64,000 nucleotides of DNA from positions 9,287,094-9,351,093 of the forward strand of contig OX463786.1 in assembly GCA_949825025.1 (NCBI GenBank), written 5' to 3'. A program made the position numbers and the translations under genes. A model generated the notes under the pieces. The model saw only the letters and a program-made list of their open reading frames with translations, searched no databases and was not told the DNA's origin. Positions 21,550 through 31,938 of this stretch are shown here, piece after piece (the stretch's first letter is position 1; each line of letters opens with the position of its first letter). Source of the DNA: Siphlonurus alternatus (Eukaryota > Arthropoda > Insecta > Ephemeroptera > Siphlonuridae).

Positions 21550-21665
21550 TACAGTCATGGCCTTGGAATATTTCCCACTTGTTAATCACCATGCCTTGTG
21601 TTATTCTAACGGAGCATAATGATTAACAAGGCCGCAAAGGGAAATTCTCCGAGGCGATGACTGTA
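21550..21665. mobile_element. Family L Tc1/mariner-like MITE
   Basis: TA|CAGTCATGGCCTTGGAATAT at 21550 is mirrored by CGAGGCGATGACTG|TA ending at 21665. The arms also share CTTGTTAATCA and complement. The 112-bp length, TA duplication and CAGT-type end fit a Tc1/mariner MITE. Confidence 0.8.
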
Positions 21666-21825
21666 CAGTACCTTAAGGGGAGAATACCTTTATATAATAT
21701 AATAGTGTTTATATTAAATTTTTTTGAACATTTTACTTCAACAGATCATTTCATCAGGTCCAATGACTCACTTCGTGAATCGGGTCTATTCCAAAGTTTC
21801 CTAACATTTTATGCTAATAAGAAGT

Positions 21826-21900
21826 GAAAGAAGATGTACTCCCATCCTTATTTTCTTCAGAACTGGTGTAATATAAGAGGAAGAAAAGATGAGGAGAAAC
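21826..21900. repeat. Dispersed repeat X, copy 2
   Basis: GAAAGAAGATGTACTCCCATCC then TATAAGAGGAAGAAAAGATGAGG resembles the segments at 12860-12925 and 36475-36540. Boundaries and type are unknown. Confidence 0.4.
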
Positions 21901-21954
21901 GATAAATTGAATAATGGTTTAAATTTACTTGAATTCTGATGTTGTCCAACTGAC

Positions 21955-22039
21955 CTGTGTAGCGCGGGGTCGCAGCGTTGCTTGGTATCTGCGGCGAACT
22001 TTTCGAGGACAGCAGACACACAGGATCCTGGCAAATGCT
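21955..22039 (-). CDS. Probable internal exon of an unrecognised gene
   Basis: On the minus strand an acceptor (TTGATTTCAG, 22040-22049) precedes 85 nt of GC-rich sequence that ends in a strong donor CACAG|GTCAGT (exon ends at 21955). The segment stands out sharply from AT-rich flanks. All three frames are open, so the frame is undecided. One reads AFARILCVCCPRKVRRRYQA, basic and cysteine-paired, somewhat like the helix-8 tail of a class A GPCR. Another reads HLPGSCVSAVLEKFAADTKQ. The exon may belong to the same minus-strand gene as 35712-35895, with an intron of about 13.7 kb or with unseen exons between. I do not recognise the gene. Confidence 0.55.
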
Positions 22040-22049
22040 CTGAAATCAA

Positions 22050-24800
22050 AATTAATAAAATTATGTACCAGTTTAGTAATAGAGAATAATTTATAATGTC
22101 TAATATAATATTTTGATAATTTTAAGCTCTATTAACATGTATTTTTCATTATTTTTATAAATGAATTAATAATAACAACATGCATAACTATAATATTGTA
22201 AAATATATATTTTGAGGATCTTTGTTATTTAAATAAACCCTAATAATGCTTAAGATACAAGTACTGTACATATTTTAACTTTCAAAATGTTAATTCAGTT
22301 GAATTAAGTCACTCAATTATCATCTTTATGGGTTGATGGATATCCTAAATGGCCTAATTTCCACCGTCAATAAAGAAGGTTTTTTATATGTTATTAATCA
22401 ACTCACTGAAAGGTTAAGCTAATTCTACAGCTGAATATACTGAAGTCAAAATTTAACTTGGTTTTCGTTGGAAACTCTCGGGTGTCCTTCGGCTCGAATC
22501 GACCAATGAAATTCTTCGTTACAAACTAAATTCCAATGACTGTAGGACGTTATAAACATGCAGCCGAAATACAAGTTAAGAGTATATTCACATTCAGATT
22601 CAAAAGGCTTTTATTCAGAAAACACATATTACAATACAAGTTTGGGTTATTTCAAATTTTCCCTGTTGCATATGCAACCATCTCTTCAGCAGTGCTAAAC
22701 ATATTGCATAACCGCAAGGCAACTTCTATAAAAAACATTTTTTTTTAATAGATATAGAGTTGTATTGTATTTAATCCTATTTTGTAGTAATAAAATGGCT
22801 TAAATATATTGTATCATAATTAAGCCATTATATAATATGCTGTAATTTGCTAGTAATGGCTTTACTGTTGATATTTAGAAAATATTTTTGCCAACTGTTG
22901 TGTTATATTTGGACGTGATACACGTTGTATTGTAACCCAAATTTTAAGTAAAGTCTGGAGCATTTATCTTTGATATTACGTCACGAACATTTTCCTTTGT
23001 CCTCCAATACAATTATAATGGGTGTCGCTTGACGTCACACAAAGATAATTGGGGATGACTTTATGACGTAAGATGATTTATATTTTTTTTATAAAAACAT
23101 TATCGAATTCAACGAATTGAATCACAAGTATGTAATTATTTTAAAGAATAAAAAAACAAACTAAACAATGATTATAATTCTTTTTGTGAAAAATTCTTTT
23201 AAAACAACAAATATTTTTTAATAATCATCATTTTCTGTTTCGTCAAACAAATATAAATTATAAAAATTATTCCTTTTACAAGCACTATTCAATTTAAATA
23301 AAAATTCCTTTGATGCTTTACCAGAATATAATTGAACTTTGAAACAAAATTAATTTATAGTTGTTTCTATGATGTTTAATATATGGAATTTAATTGCCTT
23401 CTATAATTATAACTTTATGACCTTTTTTTTTTAATAAAACTATTGAAAAGCAGTTAAGAATTTCTGATATATTAATAAATCGTAAATACCTTAGTTATTA
23501 ATCCATACGTAAAATTAAAAACTATTATTTATGTAAAATTAGGCATGCAGAGATATAGTAATAAACATTAAATGCATGATGTTTTGGTCAAATTGCGGTT
23601 TTAATAAACATTAAATTTCACTGTATTTTATAGTCATAGTTCATAGCGTAACAAACTCATGTTTTGTGATAGCAAAAGTTACATAAGTTATGTGATGCAC
23701 AAATAGAAATTTCCATTACACAGTATAGGGGTCTATTGTCACAAAAAACAGCATAAAATTTTAGTCTAGAAACTTTGAAGACTTAATAATTTATATAATA
23801 TATCACATTACTAATTGAGTATTTAATTCGGTGTACTTTAAGGCCAAAATTATTATATTATAATACTATTTTAATAGCTTCTACTCACTTTAATTTTTTA
23901 ACAATATATTCTTGTATGAATTGTTCTTAAAATACAAATAACAATATATTGAAGCTAGTAAAGTTTAAAAGTTTATCTTTATTTTAACTTTATGTTATAT
24001 TTCTACAATATTTGCTTGAGGTATAAAATATGGTATAATACATTTTTACATTTATAAAGATATTGTCTTAGAGAACAAAATAATAAAAACCTAATTTAAA
24101 ATTCAAATTAGCAATATGAGATATTACATTTAATGTAAAACAATGTTTATTGTTTTTTACTCTTAAGTTTGTCTTGTTTGATATATTATAAGTTTCTTGT
24201 ATAATATTTACAACCAAGAAAGATTATAATATAATTTAACTTTATTTTGTCATGAACTATCGCAAAAAGTTTGTAACATCGATTATTACTTTTTTTAATT
24301 CCTAGATATAGGTAATATTAAAATATAACATTTTTGTTTGTTTTCGTAATTATTATGGTTCTCATTTAAATTACAATGTTTTTAAAAATTTAAATTATAA
24401 AAAGAATAATTTAAAATTAAATAATTCAAATTCAAATTATTATTTTTTATTATAATGTGAATGGCTTGTTTTAATATAAATATTTTTTTTTTAAATATTA
24501 TTTATTCCTTTAAATATATATTTTTCTCCATAACTAACATCAGAAACAAGGATAAATTCCATTCCAACGTCTAACGGTGCCACTGTTGCGTGTCACGTAA
24601 AAGTCATCACTTCATGAATAATAATAATAATTATAATGGTAATAATGAAAATATAATATGGAAAAGCCACATTGCACTGGAAGAATTAATTAAAGGATGT
24701 TATTGATACTGCCTTTTATAATTTAAAAATTTAAACAAAATAATTTTCACTTGACCATCTGAAAATAATTGTCACTGTGCCATTAATCTTGAAAACAGTC
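22050..24800. other. Long AT-rich stretch, probably intron
   Basis: No element with clear ends was found. 22440-22535 is GC-richer (GAAACTCTCGGGTGTCCTTCGG) and follows an acceptor-like AATTCTACAG at 22420-22429, giving 30-odd open codons, but without a donor. 22975-23065 contains GACGTCAC and TTACGTCAC sites and may be a decayed family A or G relative. The rest is simple AT-rich DNA. Confidence 0.4.
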
Positions 24801-24911
24801 TTAACTTTGAGTCGTGCTGTGGGTCAGAAATCTTCGTGTTCTTCGTTCAAATTGATGGTCCAATGAACCGCGAGATGGTAGCCGCTTGACCGTGATATCC
24901 GGCCCAGCAGA
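24801..24911 (-). CDS. Candidate terminal coding exon, weak
   Basis: On the minus strand a good polypyrimidine tract and acceptor (TTTGTCTGCACTTCACAG) precede 36 open codons, starting SAGPDITVKRLPSRGSLDHQ, and a TAA at 24803-24801. The segment is GC-richer than both flanks. The peptide matches no family I know. No clear polyadenylation signal was checked beyond it. It could equally be part of an older repeat, since a 5S-headed SINE lies just to its right. Confidence 0.3.
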   Translation of the reverse strand, partial: SAGPDITVKRLPSRGSLDHQFERRTRRFLTHSTTQS

Positions 24912-24975
24912 CTGTGAAGTGCAGACAAACAATCGGAGAAAATGTCGACCTTTCAGACACGTACTTATGTAGAGA

Positions 24976-25025
24976 GTGAAACGATTTTTATATTGTAACA
25001 ATGAAAATAGTATATTGTTTTTAAC
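24976..25025 (+). repeat. 50-bp direct repeat, left copy
   Basis: GTGAAACGATTTTTATATTG..GAAAATAGTATATTGTTTTTA is repeated at 25350-25398. The two copies flank the 5S-headed SINE. They are longer than usual SINE target duplications and differ at several bases. Confidence 0.6.
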
Positions 25026-25340
25026 GGTTGACAGGAATGGAGAGAAATTGTAATATGAGTGCAGTGTATTGATTGGTTCTAAACCGATCACTGAAGTCAA
25101 GCAAAACCAAGCATTGTTAATTATTTGATGAGTGACCATTTTCAAAAAAAAACTTTTTAAATACATCAGGAGTAAAATATTACGATTTTCCATTGTGGTT
25201 CCCCTGACTGAATCATTTTTATTTATTTATTTTAAAGTTTATTGACAAAAACTGTAGCGTCAATTCTGACTGAAGTTTTTACGTTTCCCTTAGTTATAGG
25301 AGGTAAATGCCCGATTCAAAATCAAAGTCTTTACGTCATG
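25026..25340 (+). mobile_element. 5S rRNA-headed SINE, copy 2 (diverged)
   Basis: The head GGTTCTAAACCGATCACTGAAG, GTCAAGCAAAACC and GATGAGTGACC (25074-25138) is a degraded 5S-like region. Downstream TCTGACTGAAGTTTTTACGTTTCCC (25266-25290) is the shared SINE tail. It is older than copies 1, 3 and 4. Confidence 0.7.
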
Positions 25341-25349
25341 TGAACATCA

Positions 25350-25398
25350 GTAAAACGATTTTTATAATTCAATAAGGAAAATAGTATATTGTTTTTAT
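25350..25398 (+). repeat. 50-bp direct repeat, right copy
   Basis: GTAAAACGATTTTTATAATTC..GGAAAATAGTATATTGTTTTT matches the segment at 24976-25025 in the same orientation. Confidence 0.6.
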
Positions 25399-26487
25399 AT
25401 TTGTGGCTAAGAGAACTATATATATTTTTGAATAGCTGATACATTGAGATAATTATTAAATATCATGTGTGACACGTTTTAACTAAAAAAAAAATAAGAA
25501 TGTTAATTATAATAAAATTATCACAATTAAATTCGTCTGTTAGAACCAAATTTATATTTAAGAATCAGTTTTAAAATTTAAGAAATATTAGACGTTTAAA
25601 TAGGACCCACATACATATTTATAAACAGAAAAATTATTTCATTCCATTTAAAATACCTGTCAATGCATTTGAATATTATCATGCTATATTTGCACGGCAA
25701 ATCATTTATATTTAATTATAAATTGCGTTATCATCCATAGATTGCATGTTATATTTTTTTATAATGCATGGTTTGTTAATAAATGAAAAATATATATATT
25801 TTTTTTCATAATATAGTTTATTGAATACAAACTCCCTATTCAAAGTTACTGCATACTTCTATTTGTTAAGTGTTCTTCAGTTACATGATATGATATAGTA
25901 TTAATTTTTTTACATGCAATATAATATATATAACGTTCTACTAGTTATACAATGATTGTGGTAAGCTCTACATGCATGTATATTGTAAGTACATGTACTG
26001 TATATTGATATTCCACAATGTAATTAAAGAAATATTATATATTGTATTATAGTTGCACATTTTAATAAATAAGCATGCAACATAAATAGGTCAGTCATTG
26101 TTCATTCAATATAAATAACCTTTATTGTATAATATGAGTATACGATGTATTATTATATTATAGTCATTTGGTTTTCATTTGTAATATAAAATATATAGAG
26201 AACTATTGAAAAGTTATTGAATATATAGAATAAAATTTTATTATTATGTATAATATTTGTTGTAGTTATACAATGGGTAAAACATTCATATTTTTTATTT
26301 ATTTTTTTTCTTATAAGACCTTGAGTTCAAAGCTTTTAATTATAAGATTTGCTCATTAGCTAATTTCTCAGATTTTGATTTTGAACTAATACCTTTAAAA
26401 TCGTGCTGCAATACGTTGTTTTGTCATATTCAAATAATCCTTTTCTTGTACTTGCGTTTATAAAGCTTTAGAATCTTTTAATGACCC

Positions 26488-26490
<3 letters not shown>
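25399..26490. other. AT-rich stretch, nothing recognised
   Basis: No gene or bounded repeat was found. The interval ends at a TA microsatellite. Confidence 0.5.

Positions 26491-26527
<37 letters not shown>
26491..26527. repeat. (TA)n microsatellite
   Basis: A pure TA tract of about 36 bp just upstream of element Q. Confidence 0.92.
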
Positions 26528-26531
<4 letters not shown>

Positions 26532-26610
26532 CATCTTATATTATATACAGGGTGTTTACTTTGATTTGAACGTTTTAAAGTGATAATTAAGGAATGAAGT
26601 TCGATGGTAA

Positions 26611-26767
26611 TATAGACATATATGTATTTATTTATTTTTGTTCTTAAGTCATCTCTTGTTTTGTTGTTGTTTGTTTGTTTTTGTTTTTTTTTTTTTCATG
26701 TCTTTCCCCCCATTCTTTTGTATTACTTAACCCAATAAACGAATATTATTATTATTATTATAGACAT
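26611..26767 (+). mobile_element. LINE 3' end inserted in the left arm of Q
   Basis: TATAGACAT is duplicated on both sides (26611-26619 and 26759-26767). The insert ends in CCCAATAAACGAATATT followed by an ATT repeat, which is a polyadenylation-like signal and trinucleotide tail. The intact right arm of Q shows the empty site. It is a severely 5'-truncated non-LTR retroposon related in its tail to those at 34945 and 46051. Confidence 0.8.
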
Positions 26768-26944
26768 GTCATACATCAAATTAAAGCTTACATTTTAACA
26801 TTTTCAAAACTTGCATCATAAATTACATGTGCGGACTTGTCTGTTTTTGAGAAGAAAAAGAAACAAAAATGAGCTGTTTTTTTGTTCAAATATCGGTGGT
26901 AATATGAAATTAAATGGCATTTTAATGTGACTGATCACAACGTG

Positions 26945-27190
26945 GAAACTTGTCAGGATGAACGCCACATGCATCTTCAAATTTTGTCAATGAACCAGAA
27001 ACAGAAATGGAATGGTTAAAATTCATAGAGAAACCACATTGTGGTAAAAAGCATTACCCCTGGATGGAAGAAGTGCAATTTTTGTTTAAATGGTCACCCA
27101 TCCAACCACAAAACAGTCTTGTGTTGCTTTACTTTGGTGATCTAAGGAAAATTGACCAAACGCATTACATATCACTCCCACACCAACCTT
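26945..27190 (-). mobile_element. 5S rRNA-headed SINE inside Q, minus strand
   Basis: On the minus strand, TTAGATCACCAAAGTAAAGC then GTGGTTGGATGGGTGACCATT (27091-27153) is the 5S-like head. The tail CATCCTGACAAGTTTCCACG lies at 26940-26960. It occupies the loop of Q. Confidence 0.75.
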
Positions 27191-27434
27191 GCAATCCAGT
27201 GAAGGATTCAACAGTTAATTTCATGTTACCACCGATATTTGAACAAAAAAACGGCTCATTTTTGTTTCTTTTTCGTCTCAAAAAAAGACAAGTCCGCACA
27301 TGTAATTTATGATGCAAGTTTTGAAAATGTTAAAATGTAAGCTTTAATTTAATGTATGACATGTCTATATTACCATCGAACTTCATTCCTTAATTATCAC
27401 TTTAAAACGTTCAAATCAAAGTAAACACCCTGTA

Positions 27435-28144
27435 TATTTAAATACTTAACAATACAATAATTTTTTAAATATTTTTAAAAAAATAGGTACTTCAATTCGT
27501 CCGAAGTATATTTCGCTTTACATGTATCATCTGATTTCTGATTATTATTTTAATTTTACTATACCATTTAAAATCATTATTGATGAACGAGTGACACAAG
27601 CAATGAAGCACGGACCTATTAAACACATGGTTTGACAGTATATACGATGTTCAATATTTTAATTTATATTTTCTTAACTAGTTTTTGTTGTTACAATTAT
27701 TTAATTCGATTACTTATTTTACAATTCAATTTAAAAAAAAAATTATTTATTAAAAAATTTAATTTTAAATTTTTCAAAAAAATATTTATAATCATGTACA
27801 ATTTTTTTATAATAAATTTGTATGTTATAATAAACTTCCATCATGTTAGACACGTCAGAAATAGACGAGATATTGGCGTTGAGAATTTCTCATACATGCA
27901 TTCCAAGCAAGCCGCAAATTGTTCTCCTCAACCTCAAGATGTTATGTGAGCTAGGGTGTGAAATATGGTGGAGAATCATGTAGATGCATGTTTGGTGTGT
28001 ATGACATGCTTTTAGTGAGAAGTAGAACTCCCCATGTGATTACATACACTGAAAAAAATTTACTTTTTTATAAAAATATTAAAATATGGAACATTATAAT
28101 AATATCATGCATTTTTAATTTTAACTTATTTAAGCACTGGTTGC

Positions 28145-28147
<3 letters not shown>
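27435..28147. other. AT-rich DNA with a GC-richer part 27840-28035
   Basis: 27840-28035 contains AACCTCAAGATGTTATGTGAGC and related phrases and reads as short broken frames on both strands. It looks like an old transposon coding fragment, but I cannot name it. The flanks are AT-rich. Confidence 0.3.
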
Positions 28148-28222
<75 letters not shown>

Positions 28223-28232
28223 GAGAGAGAGA
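28148..28232. repeat. (GA)n microsatellite
   Basis: Nearly pure GA repeat with one GGGG interruption near 28219. It encodes spurious RE-repeat peptides. Confidence 0.95.
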
Positions 28233-28704
28233 AATTAGTCTATTATACCATAATAAACACAGGAGAATTTAATTATTGCTTCTTTCATTTATAGGTGCAC
28301 TTACAGATGTAAATGCTATTTTGCAATTTTGTCTGACCATTAGATAACATGCCTAATTCCAATTTCTATATTGAATGCAATACAAGTTAATTTTTCTACC
28401 ACTGCTAAAATAAATGTCTTAGTGATTAATAACGCACTATTTGCTGAAATAATGTCTTTCAAAAATTTATAAAATAAATGTGGAAAAAATATTGATAATT
28501 TAACACATTTTTATGCATTGTTTTATAATAATAAAATTGAAAATTACATAAATTATATATTTTTTTTATTTTTCTAAACACAAGAAATGATATTATGTTC
28601 TTTTAAGATATTAAAAGATGGTAGTTAATATTTTGTGGCAATATTTTCATTTGATTCCCGTAATTTTATAATCCTTACACATTCTATACATTAACAAAAT
28701 ATTG
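28233..28704. other. AT-rich stretch, nothing recognised
   Basis: No feature is supported here. Confidence 0.5.
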
Positions 28705-28825
28705 TCCATCATGTTCGAGGTTACCACGATTTCCTCAATCACAGTTTAATAAAAGGATTCTTTTTAACATCCATCCTGATTGCAGTTTCCACAATTTCCT
28801 CAGTAACCGTTATATGCCAGGTTAT
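28705..28825 (+). mobile_element. Headless SINE tail fragments
   Basis: TCCTGATTGCAGTTTCCACAA then TTTCCTCAGTAACCG (28769-28808) matches the tail shared by the 5S- and tRNA-headed SINEs. A similar phrase GAGGTTACCACGATTTCCTCA lies at 28717-28737. No head is present. Confidence 0.6.
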
Positions 28826-29150
28826 ATTTTCTATTTACCATAGTTTTCGTCTGAACTAGTAAAATAGACGCTACAATTGCGAAGAGTTAATACGTAGAAT
28901 CTAGAACTTTCAATTCGAGACGAGACGGTTCTTTCTGCCAATGAAAATCTAGCGTGCGACCTGCGTGACATGTTCCCTTACCTAGCCCTTAACTCAACGG
29001 TAGCTGATATATCATTTTTCTTCGACGGTTCTAATGAAGGACAAGATTAATTACTCCTTACGCTACCGTGGGAAAGATCACATTTTGTGCTGCATAGAAT
29101 TTGAAAGAAAAAATACACAAGATTTTCCTCCTAACAAACCATGTGGACAT
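28826..29150. other. Mixed-composition DNA, unassigned
   Basis: Slightly GC-richer than its surroundings (GACGAGACGGTTC; GCGTGCGACCTGCGTG). Complementary ACGGTAGC (28999) and GCTACCGT (29063) may belong to a decayed palindrome. No exon could be supported on either strand. Confidence 0.35.
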
Positions 29151-30650
29151 TATGAGGGGGATTCAAAAAGACTTATCCGCGAGACTTAGCCGGCGGATAA
29201 CTTGTCCACGTTCTAGTCTGGATAACCTAAATACTTAGCCGCGCGGACAAGTATAAGGCTGGACAAGGGTTTGGATAAGTCGGTCTGGACAAAAGTCATT
29301 TGGCCAAGCCTGTTGGCTAAAGTCCCGCGGACAACTAACCGCGCGGCTAAGTCTCGTGGACAAATCTCCCACCTGGATAAGGTTTTTAATTACGCCGCCA
29401 TCTTGGATTACGTGTTAAATACGATGATAATTGGACCGCCATATATCGTGATTTTATATTATATTACGTATACATTGTGTTTAAAATTAATGTCATTTCA
29501 ATCTTATTATTATTGGGGTGACATGTTTTAAAATGTTTGGCGCTTTTAACATTTTTTGTTACATTTCTCTAATTTCCCGTTCTGTGCGAGGCGCTGGTAG
29601 CATAATAATAAATTCATTGAGCCTCGCTGAATAACCCACGTTTTTTTTTTTCAATAAATTTATACCTTATACCCAATATTTGGATTAAATAATGGGTTTT
29701 TATTATCATATGATAATACTCTATTACAATTAATGACGGTACGTGAAATATCCATTAGAAAATTGCTTATTTTGACGACATTTGATGGCTTGATTTCAAC
29801 CTCCTTGATTTTAGTTCATTTTCTGTTTGCCTCATTTACTTATTTTTAACATACAGGAGTTCATACTCCTTACTTAAATGCTACCAGACTAATTATTAAC
29901 TTAAAAAGGGCTTTATTTTTAATAACTGTTCGTGTTTAAATGTAAAAGTATAAAAAATTCGCAGATGAAGTATCAGAAAATTACAGATGAATGGTATCAT
30001 ATCATAGAGCTATCATAACTCATCAAATTAAGCAATTTAACGTTAGATATTTCACTTACCTTTATGAAATGTCATAGAGTAGTGTATTCTTGGGCTGGCC
30101 TTGTGCAATTATAGACACAAATATCAGGTATTAATCGTCTAATTATTGAAAAATGAGCATAACAAAATGTGTGCCAACAAAGAGGGCGGGTCTTGCTGAT
30201 GATATAGAAAAAAAAGGGGGAGCGAGGGGAGGTAAACATTGAATATAAGCGCTAAATGTTTGAAACTAATTTTCCTATGTCTTATGCAAACTACACAAAT
30301 TGATATTTAATCAAATTTGAACACAGTTGTTTAATAAATTAGCAATGAATCATCATATATGTAGATCCAATTACCTCCATATTTAACACGTAATCCAAGA
30401 TGGCGGCGTAATTAAAAACCTTATCCAGGTGGGAGATTTGTCCACGAGACTTAGCCGCGCGGTTAGTTGTCCGCGGGACTTTAGCCAACAGGCTTGGCCA
30501 AATGACTTTTGTCCAGACCGACGTATCCAAACCCTTGTCCAGCCTTATACTTGTCCGCGCGGCTAAGTATTTAGGCTATCCAGACTAGAACGTGGACAAG
30601 TTATCCGCCGGCCAAGTCTCGTGGATAAGTCTTTTTGAATCACCCTCTAT
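29151..30650. mobile_element. Family P 1.5-kb element with 280-bp TIRs
   Basis: GAGGGGGATTCAAAAAGACT at 29154 is mirrored by GAATCACCCTC ending at 30647, and TAT flanks both sides (29151-29153, 30648-30650). The arms (about 29154-29435 and 30365-30647) are near identical and dense in short repeated palindromes built from ACTTAGCCGCGCGGCTAAGT-type units. The 930-bp middle is AT-rich and has no transposase, so it is nonautonomous. The arms share an open frame (50 codons) only because they are copies. Superfamily is unclear; a GGG-type end with a 3-bp target is compatible with Harbinger. Confidence 0.85.
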
Positions 30651-30662
30651 AAGGCATATTAA

Positions 30663-31207
30663 TGGGCGCGATTCACGAAGCATTTAGCCAGGTTTTTAAC
30701 CACGTTTAACTAGGTTGTTTAACAAGTAAAACACGTATGGTTAAACGTGGTTAAGCTAATCGTGGTTCGAAACCTGGTTAATTGCTTCGATAAGGGCATT
30801 GGATATAGCACCGGTATTTGGCAACACTGACGTATCTTCACCATGTTAATTTTTCATCCCCGCTCCTCGAAGTAATTTTTATGCTAAAGCTAAGCTGATT
30901 GCAGTAGTATCAAGATAATTAGTAGCCCAAGTGCACAATTTGGCTTAGTAAAACCTAATTTAAAGAAAAGTATTTTTAGTAATTTTTTAAATTTATATGC
31001 ATTTTTTTTAAAATATAAAAAAAATGCTTTTCTTTAAATCAGGCTTTATTTATCCAAATTTTGCACTTGGGCTACTAATTATCTTGATACTACTGCAATC
31101 AGCTTAGCTCTAGCATAAAAATTACTCTGAGGAGCAGGGTTGAAAAATTAACATACGTCAGTGTTGCCAACTACCAGTGCTACACCCAATGCCCTTAATC
31201 GCACCCA
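30663..31207. mobile_element. Family C copy 3, split by element D
   Basis: TGGGCGCGATTCACGAAGCA at 30663 begins a family C element that runs to CTTCGA at 30790, is interrupted by D, and resumes as ATCGCACCCA ending at 31207. TTAA lies to the left and TTAT to the right. Removing D and one TA restores the CTTCG..ATCGCACCC order seen uninterrupted at 16405. Confidence 0.85.
30791..31197. mobile_element. Family D TA-flanked palindrome nested in C3
   Basis: AGGGCATTGGATATAGCACC at 30793 inverts to GCTACACCCAATGCCCT at 31195. TA is duplicated (30791-30792, 31196-31197). Arms share TTGGCAACACTGACGTA, GCTAAGCTGATTGCAGTAG and AATTAGTAGCCCAAGTGCA, so about 400 bp folds back. It is younger than the C copy it splits. 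Confidence 0.88.
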
Positions 31208-31211
31208 TTAT

Positions 31212-31560
31212 AGGGCATTATGTTGTTACTCGATAAAAAATTTAATACTACCTTACTGTTCTCTACTCTCGTCACGTGATCTATGACGTCATCCAGGTGA
31301 TGTAAACATTCCGATCACGTGTTAAATTTCCACCTCAACACGCGTAGCCTACGAATGTCAACTATGTAATATAGCTCCCAATTTGATGTTGAGTTATTGC
31401 CATACCTTGTCTTGATGTTGTCTTTTAATATTGTTGTCTTGCTATATATTTTTTAATGAAATATGTGATGTGAGTATTAACTTTTATTATAAGAAAATAA
31501 TGATGAGATTCTGATGAAAATTAGATTTGTAAGAATAAGACATTTTTTTATTACAGAAAA
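31212..31560. other. Unassigned AT-rich DNA
   Basis: Contains CACGTGATCTATGACGTCAT near 31273, a cluster of E-box/CRE-like palindromes, but no gene was found. Confidence 0.4.
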
Positions 31561-31700
31561 TAATTAATAATAATAATAATACTAATACTTTATTTGATTA
31601 ATGGCTGTACAATACAACATAAATCACGTCATCCCTAAAACAATACAACATTAGCAATGCAAACAAAAAGTTCTTTAAAGTAAATTATATACAAAATTAC
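31561..31700 (-). mobile_element. LINE 3' end with ATT tail, minus strand
   Basis: Read on the minus strand, ATTAATCAAATAAAGTATTAG is followed by (ATT)n. This AATAAA-like signal with trinucleotide tail matches the style of the retroposons at 26620, 34945 and 46051, although the body differs. It is 5'-truncated with no coding sequence recognised. Confidence 0.55.
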
Positions 31701-31938
31701 AATATTTTAAGAGTCATATATTACAATATATATCCATATATTATGTCATCACTATACTGAAACATAATATATCACTATACTATAAATATTAAATAATATT
31801 TATAGTACTCGCAAGCATGAACTTGATGTATACTTGATCTCAGTATCAGTTTTCTGCTCGTTGTAAACAAAATATTAGAGATTGAGCGTATTGCAGTGCG
31901 TCATATTTAATTTAAGTTTCTTCATGTTTGGAATGTCA
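31701..31938. other. AT-rich stretch, nothing recognised
   Basis: No feature is supported here. Confidence 0.45.

Larger units (their letters stand above)
26546..27434. mobile_element. Family Q TA-flanked element with long inverted arms
   Basis: TA|CAGGGTGTTTACTTTGATTT at 26546 is mirrored by a right end CACCCTG|TA at 27434. The arms are about 230 bp and near identical (they share GTTCGATGGTAATATAGACAT, TTACATTTTAACATTTTCAA and the GGTGGTAATATGAAATTAA-type inner end). The left arm is split by a retroposon at 26620-26758, and the loop holds a minus-strand 5S-headed SINE. No transposase is present. Its TA target and CAGGGTG end suggest a mariner-type nonautonomous element. Confidence 0.82.

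Noticed and set aside
22420..22535. Possible plus-strand exon after AATTCTACAG
   Set aside because: No donor follows the open frame and the peptide is unfamiliar; composition could equally be a repeat fragment.
28860..29110. Possible exon in a GC-richer stretch
   Set aside because: All frames on both strands hit stops quickly and no paired splice sites fit.
29271..30530. Two ORFs sharing about 50 identical residues
   Set aside because: They lie in the two inverted arms of element P, so identity reflects the repeat and not a conserved protein.
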